NCBI RefSeq assembly: GCF_003002915.1
Contig: NZ_PVTG01000001.1
Span: forward strand, 372,001-436,000
Reading direction: 5' to 3'
Length of the DNA stretch: 64,000 bases
From: Geodermatophilus tzadiensis
GTDB lineage: Bacteria > Actinomycetota > Actinomycetes > Mycobacteriales > Geodermatophilaceae
The translations under genes and the position numbers were made by a program. Numbering within the stretch: position 1 is the first letter of the stretch; each line of letters starts with the position of its first letter. Of the stretch, positions 21,280 to 31,987 are shown one piece after another. Under the pieces are notes generated by a model that worked only from the letters and a program-made list of their open reading frames with translations, made no database searches and was not told where the DNA came from.

Positions 21280-21317
21280 GAGAGGGCCGGTCCAGCAGTT
21301 GCTGGACCGGCCCTCTC
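21280..21317 (+). terminator. Terminator after whiB3
   Basis: Perfect 18-bp arms GAGAGGGCCGGTCCAGCA and its complement with a 2-nt loop. Flanking ACAGACG and GTCTGT extend the stem. Confidence 0.88.
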
Positions 21318-21344
21318 GTCTGTCCGGGCAGCCCCGCACACGGC

Positions 21345-21420
21345 GTCCTACCGCACCGCAGCGCGTCCCACCCGACCGCGCACCGTCGGGTGGGACGCGC
21401 CACGATCAGGTCACCTGATC
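21345..21420. repeat. 76-bp structured repeat, family B copy 1
   Basis: Matches the element at 33859-33934 almost base for base: a GTCCTACCGCACCGCAGC head, a hairpin with arms GCGCGTCCCACCCGAC and its complement, and a terminal palindrome GATCAGGTCACCTGATC. The two copies differ inside the stem by paired changes. Located between convergent whiB3 and groEL. Confidence 0.85.
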
Positions 21421-21435
21421 ACCGCGCGGCGTACG

Positions 21436-23133
<1,698 letters not shown>

Positions 23134-23228
23134 TCAGTTCGGGTCGCCGGGGCGGTCGGGGAACGTGCTGGGACGGCCTCGTGTCGAGGCTCGTCCCGGG
23201 CTCGCGAGGGACGAGGAGGACGAGGTCC

Positions 23229-23537
23229 TTACTTCTCCACGACGGCGAGCAGGTCGCGGGCGGAGAGCACCAGGTACTCCTCGCCGGCGTACTTGACCTC
23301 GGTGCCGCCGTACTTCGAGTAGATGACGACGTCGCCGACGTTGACGTCGAGCGGGACGCGGTTGCCGTTGTCGTCGATGCGGCCGGGGCCCACGGCGATG
23401 ACCGTGCCCTCCTGCGGCTTCTCCTTGGCGGTGTCCGGGATGACCAGGCCGGAGGCGGTGGTGGTCTCGGCCTCGTTGGCCTGGACCACGACACGGTCCT
23501 CGAGCGGCTTGATGGTGACCTTGGTAGCGGTCGTCAC
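23229..23537 (-). CDS. groES: Co-chaperonin GroES
   Basis: A 102-aa Hsp10 with the mobile loop ([20 protein letters not shown]) and the roof hairpin ([16 protein letters not shown]). The GTG start has AAGGGGG upstream. First gene of groES-groEL. A CIRCE operator lies about 100 bp upstream, implying HrcA heat-shock control. The groES-groEL spacer has two GC-rich hairpins. Confidence 0.97.
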   Translation of the reverse strand: MTTATKVTIKPLEDRVVVQANEAETTTASGLVIPDTAKEKPQEGTVIAVGPGRIDDNGNRVPLDVNVGDVVIYSKYGGTEVKYAGEEYLVLSARDLLAVVEK

Positions 23538-23637
23538 GAGGTGACGCCCCCTTCGGGATCGGACGGCGGGTGGACTGCACGATGTGGCACGAGGTCTGGG
23601 CCTGCCGTCGCGGGGGTCAGGCGCCGACCCGTGTCGA

Positions 23638-23664
23638 TTGGCACTCTACCCAGGAGAGTGCCAG
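23638..23664. promoter_or_regulatory. CIRCE operator (HrcA binding site)
   Basis: TTGGCACTC, nine bases, GAGTGCCAG. This matches the CIRCE consensus (TTAGCACTC-N9-GAGTGCTAA) with the third base of each arm changed symmetrically. Located upstream of groES and just before the divergent methyltransferase gene. Confidence 0.92.
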
Positions 23665-23718
23665 CCACTCAACCGGGTCACCGAGGAGGTGGAACCGGCC
23701 CTGCGGGAGGCTGGTGCG

Positions 23719-24936
23719 GTGCCCGACGACGCCGTCCTGACCCAGCTGCGGCTGCTGCGGACACCCGAGGGGACGGCGGCCACCGCCCGCGCCGCCGCGC
23801 TGCTCGCCGAGGGGGCCGACGTGCTGGCCGGCGTGGCCCGCCTGCGCGCGGAGGTCGGCCCGGAGCTGGCCGGCCCCGCCTGGGAGCTGGCCCGGCTGCG
23901 CGCCCGCGCCCGCCCGGTCCTCGGCGCCGACGCCGACGTCCTGCTCCTCACCGCCGACACCCTCGAGCAGGCCGGCCGTCCCGCACTCGCCGCCCGCCGC
24001 GCCGCCCGGCTGCTGGCCGACGGCACCGACTCGGCCGCCGACCTGGGCTGCGCGTCGGGCACCGACACGATCGCGCTCGCGCGGGCCGGCGCCCGGGTGC
24101 TGGCCGTCGACCGCGACCCGGTGGCCCGGGAGCTGACCGCCGCGAACGCCGCCGCGCTCGGCGTGGACGACGACGTGTGGGTGCTCGCCGGCGACGTCGT
24201 CGAGCTGGTGGACGGGGCAGGCGGCGGCGAGGTGGCCGGGTGCGGGGCCGCCGTCCTCGACCCGGCGCGGCGGTCGGACGGGCGCCGCCGGCTGCACCCC
24301 GACTCCTGGTCGCCGCCCTGGTCGACGGTGGCCACGCTGCTCGACCGGGTGCCGCGCGCGGTGGTCAAGGTGGCGCCGGGCCTGGACCACGACCGGGTGC
24401 CCGCGGGCGTCGAGGCCGAGTGGGTGTCGGTGCGCGGCTCGATCGTGGAGGCGCTGCTGTGGGGCACCGGCGTCTCGGCGGCCTGGCGGCGGGCGACCGT
24501 CGTCCGCGGCGAGGTGGCGCACGAGCTGGCCGCCGACGCCGACCCCGGACCGGCCGACGCCGGGCCGGTGCGCGGGTGGCTGCACGAGCCCGACCCCGCC
24601 GTCATCCGGTCGGGCCTGGTGTCGCTGGTCGCCGCCGGGCTGGGCGCCACGCTGGTCGACCCGACGATCGCCTACCTGACCTCCGACGCCGCCGCGGACT
24701 CCCCCTGGGTCTCCTCGTACCGCGTCGACGAGGTGCTGCCGTTCAACCTGAAGCGGCTGCGGGCGCTGCTGCGGGCGCGCGGTGTCGGGCGGGTGGTGGT
24801 GAAGAAGCGCGGGTCGGCGGTCGAGCCCGAGACGCTCGCCCGGCAGCTGCGCGGCCCCGGTGCCGGGACGGCGACCGTCGTCGTCACCCGGGTGGCCGGC
24901 GCCCCCACCGCCGTCGTGTGCGACCTCAGCGGCTGA
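23719..24936 (+). CDS. SAM-dependent methyltransferase with THUMP-like C-terminal domain
   Basis: A 405-aa class I methyltransferase. A helical N-terminal domain (1-95) precedes the Rossmann core: motif [16 protein letters not shown] (about 111-125), then [17 protein letters not shown], then [14 protein letters not shown] (a DPAR motif typical of this family). The C-terminus ([23 protein letters not shown]) matches the THUMP_like domain, suggesting RNA methylation. GTG at 23719 has GGAGG 8 nt upstream. It overlaps the convergent tsaD by 11 bp. Confidence 0.85.
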   Translation: MPDDAVLTQLRLLRTPEGTAATARAAALLAEGADVLAGVARLRAEVGPELAGPAWELARLRARARPVLGADADVLLLTADTLEQAGRPALAARRAARLLADGTDSAADLGCASGTDTIALARAGARVLAVDRDPVARELTAANAAALGVDDDVWVLAGDVVELVDGAGGGEVAGCGAAVLDPARRSDGRRRLHPDSWSPPWSTVATLLDRVPRAVVKVAPGLDHDRVPAGVEAEWVSVRGSIVEALLWGTGVSAAWRRATVVRGEVAHELAADADPGPADAGPVRGWLHEPDPAVIRSGLVSLVAAGLGATLVDPTIAYLTSDAAADSPWVSSYRVDEVLPFNLKRLRALLRARGVGRVVVKKRGSAVEPETLARQLRGPGAGTATVVVTRVAGAPTAVVCDLSG

Positions 24937-25960
24937 CGACGTCGATGGGCAGCGAGCTGTCGGCGCCCAGCTCGGGCGCCGACGGCTCCACGCCGGCCTC
25001 GACCAGCCGCGAGCCGAGCGCGGCGACCATCGCGCCGTTGTCCGTGCACAGCCCCGGACGGGGCACCCGCAGCACGATCCCGGCCGCCGCGCAGCGCTCC
25101 TCGGCCAGGGCCCGCAGCCGCGAGTTGGCCGCCACTCCCCCGCCGAGCACCAGGTGGTCGACGCCGTGGTCGCGGCAGGCGCGGACGGCCTTGGCGGTCA
25201 ACACGTCGGCCACCGCCTCCTGGAACGAGGCGGCGACGTCGGCCACCGGCACCGGCTCGCCCGCCCGCTGCCGGGCCTCGACCCAGCGCGCGACGGCGGT
25301 CTTGAGGCCGGAGAACGAGAAGTCGTAGGGCGCGTCGCGGGGACCGGTGAGCCCGCGCGGGAAGCCGATGGCCGTCGGGTCGCCCTCCCGGGCGGCGCGG
25401 TCGATCGGCGGGCCGCCGGGGAAGGGCAGGCCGAGCACCCGGGCCACCTTGTCGAAGGCCTCGCCGGCCGCGTCGTCGACCGTGCGGCCCAGCGAGGTCA
25501 CCTCGCGGGACAGGTCGGGCACCAGCAGCAGCGAGCTGTGCCCGCCCGACACCAGCAGCGCCAGCGACGGCTCGGCCAGCCGCCCGTGCTGCAGCTCGTC
25601 GACGGCGACGTGCGCGGCGAGGTGGTTGACCCCGTACAGCGGCACGTCCAGCGCCAGCGCGTACGCCTTGGCCGCGGCCAGCCCCACCAGCAGCGCACCG
25701 GTCAGCCCCGGCCCGGCGGTCACCGCGACGGCGTCGACGTCGGACGCCGCCACCCCGGCCCCGGCCAGCGCGCGGTGCACCGTCGGGATCATGGCCTCCA
25801 GGTGCGCCCGCGAGGCGATCTCGGGCACCACGCCGCCGAAGCGCTCGTGCTCGCCCACGGAGGTGGCCAGCGCGTCGGCCAGCAGCGTCTGCCCGCGGAC
25901 GACGCCGACCCCGGTCTCGTCGCACGAGGTCTCGAACCCGACGACCAGCGGCTCGGTCAC
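24926..25960 (-). CDS. tsaD: tRNA N6-threonylcarbamoyladenosine transferase TsaD
   Basis: A 344-aa ASKHA-fold protein that transfers the threonylcarbamoyl group to A37 of ANN-decoding tRNAs. Metal ligands His113 and His117 (NHLAAHVAV) and the GETSCDET-like N-terminal loop ([12 protein letters not shown]), [10 protein letters not shown] and [12 protein letters not shown] motifs are present. Works with TsaB, TsaE and TsaC. The start overlaps the rimI stop by 4 bp. Confidence 0.97.
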   Translation of the reverse strand: MTEPLVVGFETSCDETGVGVVRGQTLLADALATSVGEHERFGGVVPEIASRAHLEAMIPTVHRALAGAGVAASDVDAVAVTAGPGLTGALLVGLAAAKAYALALDVPLYGVNHLAAHVAVDELQHGRLAEPSLALLVSGGHSSLLLVPDLSREVTSLGRTVDDAAGEAFDKVARVLGLPFPGGPPIDRAAREGDPTAIGFPRGLTGPRDAPYDFSFSGLKTAVARWVEARQRAGEPVPVADVAASFQEAVADVLTAKAVRACRDHGVDHLVLGGGVAANSRLRALAEERCAAAGIVLRVPRPGLCTDNGAMVAALGSRLVEAGVEPSAPELGADSSLPIDVVSR

Positions 25961-26421
25961 CGCCGCACCTCCCGCCTCATCACGACCGCGTCCGTCCCGC
26001 TCGGCTGGTAGTAGCGGGGCCGCCGGCCGATCTCGGTGAACCCGCGCCGCCGGTAGAGCCCCTGCGCCACGGGGTTGTCGGCGCGCACCTCCAGCAGCAC
26101 CACGGGGCTGCGCCGGTCGGCCTCCGCCAGCAGCGCGTCGAGCAGCTGCGCGCCGATGCCCTCGCCCTGCCGGGCCCCGGCGACACCGATCGTGGCCACG
26201 TGCGCCTCGTCGGCGTAGGCGATCAGGCCCGCGTAGCCGACGACGGTCTGCCCGTCCCCGTCCTCGGTGTCGACGGCGACCAGGTAGTGCCGGGTGTCGG
26301 TGCGGGAGAGCTCGTCGCGGTACATCGCGCGGGTCCAGGTGTCCGGCGCGAAGAGCTCCTCCTCCAGCACCAGCACGGCGTCGAGGTCGGCCAGCCGCAT
26401 CGGCCGCAGCCGGACGGTCAC
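25957..26421 (-). CDS. rimI: Ribosomal protein S18-alanine N-acetyltransferase RimI
   Basis: A 154-aa GNAT acetyltransferase. The acetyl-CoA loop is [16 protein letters not shown] (about 82-97), followed by [17 protein letters not shown]. Located between tsaB and tsaD with 4-bp overlaps at both ends, the standard actinobacterial order. S18 is the classical substrate, but wider N-terminal activity is common in actinobacteria. Confidence 0.92.
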   Translation of the reverse strand: MTVRLRPMRLADLDAVLVLEEELFAPDTWTRAMYRDELSRTDTRHYLVAVDTEDGDGQTVVGYAGLIAYADEAHVATIGVAGARQGEGIGAQLLDALLAEADRRSPVVLLEVRADNPVAQGLYRRRGFTEIGRRPRYYQPSGTDAVVMRREVRR

Positions 26422-27056
26422 GACGTCGTCACCGGCTTGAACGACGTCGGCGGGATCGCGTCGGGCCGGCGCAGGTACAGGGGCACCAGCGGTCCGGCGG
26501 ACGACGGGTCGTCGAGCAGCGGCCCGGCCGCGCGCAGCAGGCCGGCCGTCGTCACCTCGGCGGCTCCGACCGGGGTGCCCAGCCGGTCGGCGAACCGCGG
26601 GTCGCCGACCAGCGGGCCGTCCGCGGTCAGGTCCTCGGGGCGGACCACGCCGGGGCCGCCGGTCCGCGCGCCGGCCGCGTCGTAGGCGGCCCAGTAGACC
26701 TCCTTGCGGCGGGCGTCGGTGACCACCGTCCGCCGTCCCGAGCCGACCGCGTCGAGCGAGCAGACGCCGACGGCGGGGATGCCGCGGGCGTCCGCCAGCG
26801 ATGCGGCGGTGACCACGCCGACCCGCAGCCCGGTGAACGGCCCGGGGCCGAGCCCCGCGACCACGGCGCCGACGTCGGCCAGGGCCACGCCGGCCGCGGC
26901 GAGCGCCTCGCGCACCGCGGGGACCAGCAGCTCGGCGTGCCGGTTGCCCGAGGGCACCGCCCGCTCGGCGAGCACCTCGGCGTCGCCGTCGGCCGAGCGG
27001 CGGGCGACCCCGGCGACCAGGGTGGGGGTCGCGGTGTCGAGGGCGAGGACGAGCAC
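26418..27056 (-). CDS. tsaB: tRNA threonylcarbamoyladenosine biosynthesis protein TsaB
   Basis: A 212-aa ASKHA-fold partner of TsaD. Typical N-terminus [17 protein letters not shown] and [17 protein letters not shown]. The GTG start lies 8 nt from TAACCT (27065-27070), so it has its own leaderless promoter. It is separated from tsaE by a divergent vapBC pair, a break in the usual tsaE-tsaB operon. Confidence 0.94.
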   Translation of the reverse strand: MLVLALDTATPTLVAGVARRSADGDAEVLAERAVPSGNRHAELLVPAVREALAAAGVALADVGAVVAGLGPGPFTGLRVGVVTAASLADARGIPAVGVCSLDAVGSGRRTVVTDARRKEVYWAAYDAAGARTGGPGVVRPEDLTADGPLVGDPRFADRLGTPVGAAEVTTAGLLRAAGPLLDDPSSAGPLVPLYLRRPDAIPPTSFKPVTTS

Positions 27057-27101
27057 GGGACGTCAGGTTAGTCCTGGCGCCGGCAGGCCCGGTGTGATGC
27101 G

Positions 27102-27119
27102 CTGATGCTCTAGCATCAG
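27102..27119. promoter_or_regulatory. VapB operator overlapping the vapBC -10 box
   Basis: Perfect inverted repeat CTGATGC-TCTA-GCATCAG. The -10 box TAGCAT (27111-27116) lies inside it and the vapB GTG is 6 nt downstream, so binding here would block a leaderless vapBC promoter. Confidence 0.7.
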
Positions 27120-27122
27120 GTC

Positions 27123-27344
27123 GTGCGGACGACCCTCGACCTGGACGACGACGTCGTCACGGCGGCGCGCGAACTGGCCGCGGAGCAGCGTCGCTCCCTG
27201 GGCTCGGTCGTGTCCGAGCTGGCCCGCCGGGGCCTGACCCCCGCGCGAGTGGAGACCGAGGACGGTCTGCCCGTGGTCCGCGTCCCCGCGGGGAGCCCGC
27301 CCATCACCGCCGCGATGGTGCGCCGGGCCCTCGACGAGGACTGA
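27123..27344 (+). CDS. vapB: VapB-type ribbon-helix-helix antitoxin
   Basis: A 73-aa antitoxin. RTTLDLDDDVVTAARELAAEQRRS is the beta strand-helix-helix DNA-binding pattern, and GLTPARVETEDGLPVVRVP leads to a C-terminal toxin-binding tail. Leaderless GTG start. The toxin gene begins 6 nt downstream. The pair is inserted against the direction of the flanking t6A operon. Confidence 0.85.
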   Translation: MRTTLDLDDDVVTAARELAAEQRRSLGSVVSELARRGLTPARVETEDGLPVVRVPAGSPPITAAMVRRALDED

Positions 27345-27350
27345 GCCGGC

Positions 27351-27767
27351 GTGGCGCTGCTGGACGTCAACGCCCTGGTCGCGCTGGCCTGGGACTCGCA
27401 CGTCCACCACGGCGCCATCCGTTCGTGGTTCACCCGCAACGCTGCGGCGGGGTGGGCGACGTGCCCGGTCACCGAGAGCGGCTTCGTGCGCGTCTCGTCC
27501 AACGCGAGGGCCCTGCCGAGCGCGCTCCCCCCGGCGGTCGCCCGGGAGGTGCTCGCGGGACTGCGCCGGGCTCCGGGCCACCGCTTCCTCACCGACGACG
27601 TGTCGATGGTCGACGCCGACGTGCCCCCGGTGGCCGGGCACCGCCAGGTCACCGACGCCCACCTGCTCACCCTCGCCCGACGGCACCGGACGGGCGTGGT
27701 CACCTTCGACGCGGGTCTCGCCGCGCTGGCCGGTCAGCGGGACGTCGAGCTGCTGACCGCCCTGTAG
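27351..27767 (+). CDS. vapC: VapC-type PIN-domain ribonuclease toxin
   Basis: A 138-aa PIN domain. The acidic site is intact: Asp5 (LLDVNALVALAW), Glu42 (VTESGFVRV), Asp102 (TDAHLLTLA) and Asp120 (VTFDAGLAAL). VapC toxins cleave tRNA or rRNA; the target here is unknown. The GTG start follows the antitoxin by 6 nt. The coding region ends 22 bp from the remnant of a Nudix gene. Confidence 0.9.
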   Translation: MALLDVNALVALAWDSHVHHGAIRSWFTRNAAAGWATCPVTESGFVRVSSNARALPSALPPAVAREVLAGLRRAPGHRFLTDDVSMVDADVPPVAGHRQVTDAHLLTLARRHRTGVVTFDAGLAALAGQRDVELLTAL

Positions 27768-27789
27768 CCCCGACCAGGCGCGCGACCGG

Positions 27790-27900
27790 GTCGGCGTGGT
27801 CCCGGACGTCGGGCTACCACCCGCGGCCCGGCGACCGGTGACCGAGCAGCACCCGCGGCCCCCGGACCAGCGCCCCGGCCACGACGTGGTGGGCGCTCAC
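27790..27900 (-). pseudogene. Truncated Nudix hydrolase remnant
   Basis: From a GTG at 27900 that overlaps the tsaE stop by 4 bp, the frame reads VSAHHVVAGALVRGPRVLL, then GHRSPGRGW, then a stop (TAG, 27814-27816). The following codons read PDVRD, matching WYPDVWDLPGGH of intact Nudix enzymes with Tyr changed to stop and Trp to Arg. The Nudix box itself is missing. The vapBC module occupies the place where the rest would be, so the insertion probably truncated the gene. Confidence 0.7.
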
Positions 27901-28346
27901 CCCTCCAGCCGCCGCTCCCAGCCCGGGCCGTGCGGCACGAGGACGGCGGTGCGGACGTCGTCCTCGCGCCGGTCGAGCCGGACCTCGAGGTGCTCGTCGG
28001 CGAGCTGCTCGACCAGCCCGGCCCCCCACTCGACGACGGTCACCGACTCCTCGGCCGAGGCGTCGAGGTCGAGGTCGTCGACGTCGGCCACGCTGCCCAG
28101 GCGGTAGGCGTCGACGTGCACCAGCGGCAGCCGCCCGTCGCGGTGCACCCGGGCGATCACGAACGTCGGCGAGGTGACCGGCTCGGCCACCCCCAGGGCC
28201 GCGCCGAGGCCCTGGGTGAGCGCGGTCTTGCCCGCGCCGAGCGGGCCGGTGAGCACCAGCAGGTCCCCGGGCCCGACGACGGCGGCCAGCGCGGCGCCCA
28301 GGGCCCGGGTGTCCTCGGGGCCGGGCAGGACGTGCTCGCGCCTCAC
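27897..28346 (-). CDS. tsaE: tRNA threonylcarbamoyladenosine biosynthesis ATPase TsaE
   Basis: A 149-aa P-loop protein. Walker A is GPLGAGKT (34-41), followed by TSPTFVIARVH and HVDAYRLGS, then VVEWGAGL. It energises the TsaB-TsaD complex. The GTG start overlaps the UDG stop by 4 bp, and its stop overlaps the start of the broken Nudix gene. Confidence 0.94.
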   Translation of the reverse strand: MRREHVLPGPEDTRALGAALAAVVGPGDLLVLTGPLGAGKTALTQGLGAALGVAEPVTSPTFVIARVHRDGRLPLVHVDAYRLGSVADVDDLDLDASAEESVTVVEWGAGLVEQLADEHLEVRLDRREDDVRTAVLVPHGPGWERRLEG

Positions 28347-28984
28347 CGCAGACTCGCCGCGACCGACGTCAGGTCCGCCAGCAGCCCGGCGCGCGGCGCC
28401 CCGGCCGGGCCGAAGCGGATCGCCGCCGAGGGGTGATAGGTGGCCCAGACGGCCCGGCCGTCGACGTCGTGCGGGCGGCCGCGGGCCTCGGCGAGGACGG
28501 TCCTGGGGCCGAGGAACCACTTGGCCGACGACAGCCCGAGCGCGACGACGACGGGCGGGTCGAGCAGCTCGAGCTGGCGGCGCAGCCAGCCGCTGCAGCG
28601 GGTGACCTCGGGGGTCTTCGGCGTCCGGTTGGCCGGCGGCCGGCACTTGACGATGTTGAGCACCGCGGCCTCCGCGCGGTCCAGGCCGGCCTCGGCGAGC
28701 AGCAGGTCGAGCAGCTGCCCCGACTTCCCGACGAAGGGCCGGCCGGACCCGTCCTCGGTGGCCCCCGGCGCCTCGCCGATCAGGGCGAACCGGGCCCGGC
28801 CACGCACCGGCGGGTCCCCGACGACGACGTGCTGCCGGGTCGCGGCCAGCTCCGGGCAGGCGACGCAGGGGGTCGCGGCCGCGACCAGCGCCGGCCAGTC
28901 GGCGGCCGCGGCGGCGGCGCGGGCGACCTCCTCGGCCGACTCCCGGGTCTGGGCGTCGGACCGGGGCGGACGGGGTGCGGCCAC
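28343..28984 (-). CDS. Family 4 uracil-DNA glycosylase (iron-sulfur)
   Basis: A 213-aa UDG-fold protein. Cys40, Cys43, Cys114 and Cys130 are placed as 4Fe-4S ligands. GEAPGATEDGSGRPFVGKSG (70-89) is the family 4 active-site loop, and YHPSAAIR near the C-terminus supplies the second motif. It removes uracil from deaminated DNA. The N-terminal 30 residues are Ala/Arg-rich. Coupled to tsaE. Confidence 0.93.
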   Translation of the reverse strand: MAAPRPPRSDAQTRESAEEVARAAAAAADWPALVAAATPCVACPELAATRQHVVVGDPPVRGRARFALIGEAPGATEDGSGRPFVGKSGQLLDLLLAEAGLDRAEAAVLNIVKCRPPANRTPKTPEVTRCSGWLRRQLELLDPPVVVALGLSSAKWFLGPRTVLAEARGRPHDVDGRAVWATYHPSAAIRFGPAGAPRAGLLADLTSVAASLR

Positions 28985-29087
28985 GTCCCGACCCTACGGG
29001 CGGGGGCAGATCCCGGCCCGCGGGCTTCCGCCGCCGGCCACGGGGTGCCACCGTGTGCGCACGAGCCCCGCGTCCCGAGGAGCCGTC

Positions 29088-29639
29088 ATGACGCCGCAGC
29101 CGGACGTGTACGACGTGGCCTGCCTCGCCGGCGGGACGCAGCGGGTCGTCGACACCGCGCTCGTCGCCCTGGTGGTCACCGGCCGGGTGCGGGCCGTCGC
29201 CCCGGGCGAGCTGCAGGTCGCCGACGCGCGGCGCCGCCACCCGGTCGAGGCCGCCGTGCTGGACGCCGTCGGGACACGGGGCCGGCGGTCGGTGGAGACG
29301 GTCCGCTGGCGAGCGCTCGGCGACGACCGGGTGACCGGGGTGGCGCGGCGGCTGCGGCACGAGGGGCTGCTCGGCCGGCTCGTCGGTCCCACGGCCGCGG
29401 GCCGCCGGCTGCTGCGGGAGGCCCGGGCCGGCGTCGCCGACCCGGTGCGGCGGGTGGCCGTGGACGGCCTGCGCCGGCTGGACGACCCGGCGCTGCCGGT
29501 GGCGGTCCTGGACCCACCCCGCCGCCCGGTCGTGCCCGGCGTCGGGACGCCGTGGGAGCTGACCTTCGCCGACGGCTACGACGTGGCCCGCCGCACCCGC
29601 GAGCAGCTGCTCGCCCACCACCTCGAGGGACGGGCCTGA
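29088..29639 (+). CDS. TIGR04222-type uncharacterised protein
   Basis: A 183-aa protein beginning DVYDVACLAGGTQRVVDTALVALVVTG, which fits the TIGR04222 domain found in many actinobacterial proteins of unknown role. The rest is Arg/Leu-rich and helical (RRLRHEGLLGRLVGPTAAGRRLL). Unlike many relatives, no convincing membrane helix was seen. CGAGGAG precedes the ATG. It is convergent with the hydrolase downstream and divergent from UDG. Confidence 0.75.
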   Translation: MTPQPDVYDVACLAGGTQRVVDTALVALVVTGRVRAVAPGELQVADARRRHPVEAAVLDAVGTRGRRSVETVRWRALGDDRVTGVARRLRHEGLLGRLVGPTAAGRRLLREARAGVADPVRRVAVDGLRRLDDPALPVAVLDPPRRPVVPGVGTPWELTFADGYDVARRTREQLLAHHLEGRA

Positions 29640-29642
29640 CGG

Positions 29643-30848
29643 TCAGTCGCTCGGGCGCCCGGCGGTCTCGGCGGCGACCCGGCGCAGCAGCCCCGACAGC
29701 GCCCGGGTCACCTCGTCGGGCTTCTCCAGCGTCACGAGGTGGCCGGCGTCCGGGACGACGACGTACTCGGCGTCCGGGAGGTGCTCGACCAGGGTGTCGC
29801 TGTGCTCCTTGGGGATCATCCTGTCCGCGTCGCCGGTGAGCACCAGGACCGGCACCCGGCGCAGCGGCTCGAGCGCGCCGGTCTCGTCCAGGCCGACCAG
29901 CGCCGGGTAGAACTCGGCGATCACGTCGACCGGCGTCCCGCCGATCATCGCGTCGACGTAGCGGCCCAGCCGGGGGTCGACGTCGGTGGAGGCGAACGAC
30001 AGCGAGCGGGTGGCGGCCGAGACGACGTCGGCGGCCAGCCGGCGGGTGCGCTCGGCGAAGGCCGGTCGGCGGCGCATCGTCCAGGCCGCGACCGGCAGGA
30101 CGGCGGCGCGCACCCGGGTCAGGACGTCCGGCAGGCCGAAGTCGAGCTCGGCGATGTTGCCGCTGGAGGTCGACACCAGCGCCACGCCGACCACCTTCGG
30201 GCCGAACAGCTCAGGGTGGACGTCGGCCAGGCCCATGACCGTCATGCCGCCCATCGAGTGACCCACCAGCACGACCGGCCCGTTGGGCACCCGCATCTCC
30301 AGGACCGAGGCCAGGTCGCGGGCGAGCTGCTCGATCGTGGCGTGCTCGACCGGCCCGCGGGTGGACGAGCCGTGCCCGCGCTGGTCGTAGAAGACCAGCC
30401 GGGCGGCCGGCCGGTGGCCGTTGGCGGTGGCCAGCGCCGCGCCCAGCGACCGCCGCTGGTAGGTCCACGAGGCCATCGACAGCGTGTAGCCGTGCACGAA
30501 GACGACGGTCAGCGGCGCGTCGAGCGGGCCGACCTCCTCCACCGCCAGCAGCACGCCGTCGTCGGCCTGCACCAGCGCGGTGCGGTCGGCGCGGCGCGCG
30601 GACGGGCCGAGCGGGTCGTCCTCGCGCAGCTCGGCCTCGGTGGCGCCCTCCGGCAGCGCGCCGGTGGGGCTGAGCCGGTCGGCGCGCACCCGGCGGGTGG
30701 CGATCCGGGCGACGGTCACCCCCAGCGCGGCGGTCGCGGCGGCCAGGCCGACGACGGCGCCGGCACCGGCGACCACCGGGTGCCGCGCGACCGCCTCGGC
30801 CAGCCCCGAGTGCGCCGGCTGCTGCCGCGCCTCCTGCCTGCGCGCCAT
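29643..30848 (-). CDS. Membrane-anchored alpha/beta-hydrolase
   Basis: A 401-aa hydrolase with one N-terminal membrane helix (about 25-48). The core has VVFVHGYTLSMASW (115-128), FYDQRGHGSS, the nucleophile elbow GHSMGG (Ser198), an Asp in LTGDADRMIP and His in VPDAGHLVTLEKP. Substrate unknown; epoxide hydrolase or esterase relatives are possible. Its ATG overlaps the alr stop by one base, so it belongs to the alr operon. Confidence 0.88.
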   Translation of the reverse strand: MARRQEARQQPAHSGLAEAVARHPVVAGAGAVVGLAAATAALGVTVARIATRRVRADRLSPTGALPEGATEAELREDDPLGPSARRADRTALVQADDGVLLAVEEVGPLDAPLTVVFVHGYTLSMASWTYQRRSLGAALATANGHRPAARLVFYDQRGHGSSTRGPVEHATIEQLARDLASVLEMRVPNGPVVLVGHSMGGMTVMGLADVHPELFGPKVVGVALVSTSSGNIAELDFGLPDVLTRVRAAVLPVAAWTMRRRPAFAERTRRLAADVVSAATRSLSFASTDVDPRLGRYVDAMIGGTPVDVIAEFYPALVGLDETGALEPLRRVPVLVLTGDADRMIPKEHSDTLVEHLPDAEYVVVPDAGHLVTLEKPDEVTRALSGLLRRVAAETAGRPSD

Positions 30849-31987
30849 CAGACCGCCCCCGCGGTCCCGGTGTAGCGGCGGGTGAACCGCCCGCCGACCC
30901 GGGTGACCAGCTCGTAGTGGATGGTGTCGACGGCGTCGGCCCAGTCCTGCGCGGTGGGCTCGCCGGAGTCGCCGGGACCCCAGAGGACCACCTCGTCGCC
31001 GGGGCGCACCTCGTCGTCGCCGACGTCGAGCACGAACTGGTCCATGCACACCCGCCCGGCGATGGTGCGCCGCGCGCCCGCGGCCAGCACCGGCGCACGG
31101 TTGCCCCCCGCCCGCGGGACGCCGTCGGCGTAGCCGACCGGGACGAGCACGAGGGTGGTCTCGCGGTCGGGCGAGTAGGTGTGGCCGTAGGAGACGCCGA
31201 CGCCGGCGGGCACGCGTTTGGTCAGCGCCGCCCGCGCCCGCACCGTCATCGCCGGCCGCAGGCCGTGAGCGGCCGCGTCGCCGCCGAGCGGGTCGAGGCC
31301 GTAGACGGCGATCCCCGGGCGGACCATGTCGAACCAGGTCCCGGGGAGCGCGACGGTGGCCGCGGAGTTGGCCAGGTGCAGCCGGGCGTCGGTCAGGCCG
31401 GCCCGCCGGGCGATCGCCACGGCCTCCTCGAACACGCGGACCTGCGCGCCGATCGTGGGGTGCGTCGGGGCGTCGGCGTAGGCCAGGTGGCTCCACAGCC
31501 CGACGACGGCGAGGTCGCCGTCGTCCTGGGCGCGCGCGGCGGCGGCCACCAGCCCGGGCCAGTCCGCCGGCCCGGCGCCCTCGCGCGACAGGCCGGTGTC
31601 GGCGCACAGGTGCAGCCGGGCCGGCCGGCCGGTGGCGCGGGCCGCGGCGACCACCTCGGCCAGCGCCCGGTCGGTGTTGACCGACACCTCGACGTCGGCG
31701 GCCAGCGCCGCGGCGTAGTCGCTGCCGGGCGTGTGCAGCCAGGCCAGCACCGGCGCAGTGATGCCGGCGGCGCGCAGCGCGAGGGCCTCCTCGAGCACCG
31801 CGACGCCGAGCTGGTCGGCTCCCCCGGCCAGCGTCGCGCGCGCGGCGGGGACCATGCCGTGCCCGTAGCCGTCGGCCTTCACCACCGCCATCAGCGGCCG
31901 GCCGACCCGCTCCCGCAGCACCGCGGTGTTGGCCGCGATCGCGTCGAGGTCGACGACCACCTCGGCCCGGGGCACTCGCTCGCTCAC
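30848..31987 (-). CDS. alr: Alanine racemase
   Basis: A 379-aa PLP enzyme making D-alanine for peptidoglycan. The PLP Lys37 is in AVVKADGYGHG; the second catalytic Tyr is in GVSYGHTYSP; RVCMDQFVLDVGD is the C-terminal signature. GTG at 31987 overlaps the nnr stop by 4 bp. Confidence 0.96.
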   Translation of the reverse strand: MSERVPRAEVVVDLDAIAANTAVLRERVGRPLMAVVKADGYGHGMVPAARATLAGGADQLGVAVLEEALALRAAGITAPVLAWLHTPGSDYAAALAADVEVSVNTDRALAEVVAAARATGRPARLHLCADTGLSREGAGPADWPGLVAAAARAQDDGDLAVVGLWSHLAYADAPTHPTIGAQVRVFEEAVAIARRAGLTDARLHLANSAATVALPGTWFDMVRPGIAVYGLDPLGGDAAAHGLRPAMTVRARAALTKRVPAGVGVSYGHTYSPDRETTLVLVPVGYADGVPRAGGNRAPVLAAGARRTIAGRVCMDQFVLDVGDDEVRPGDEVVLWGPGDSGEPTAQDWADAVDTIHYELVTRVGGRFTRRYTGTAGAV

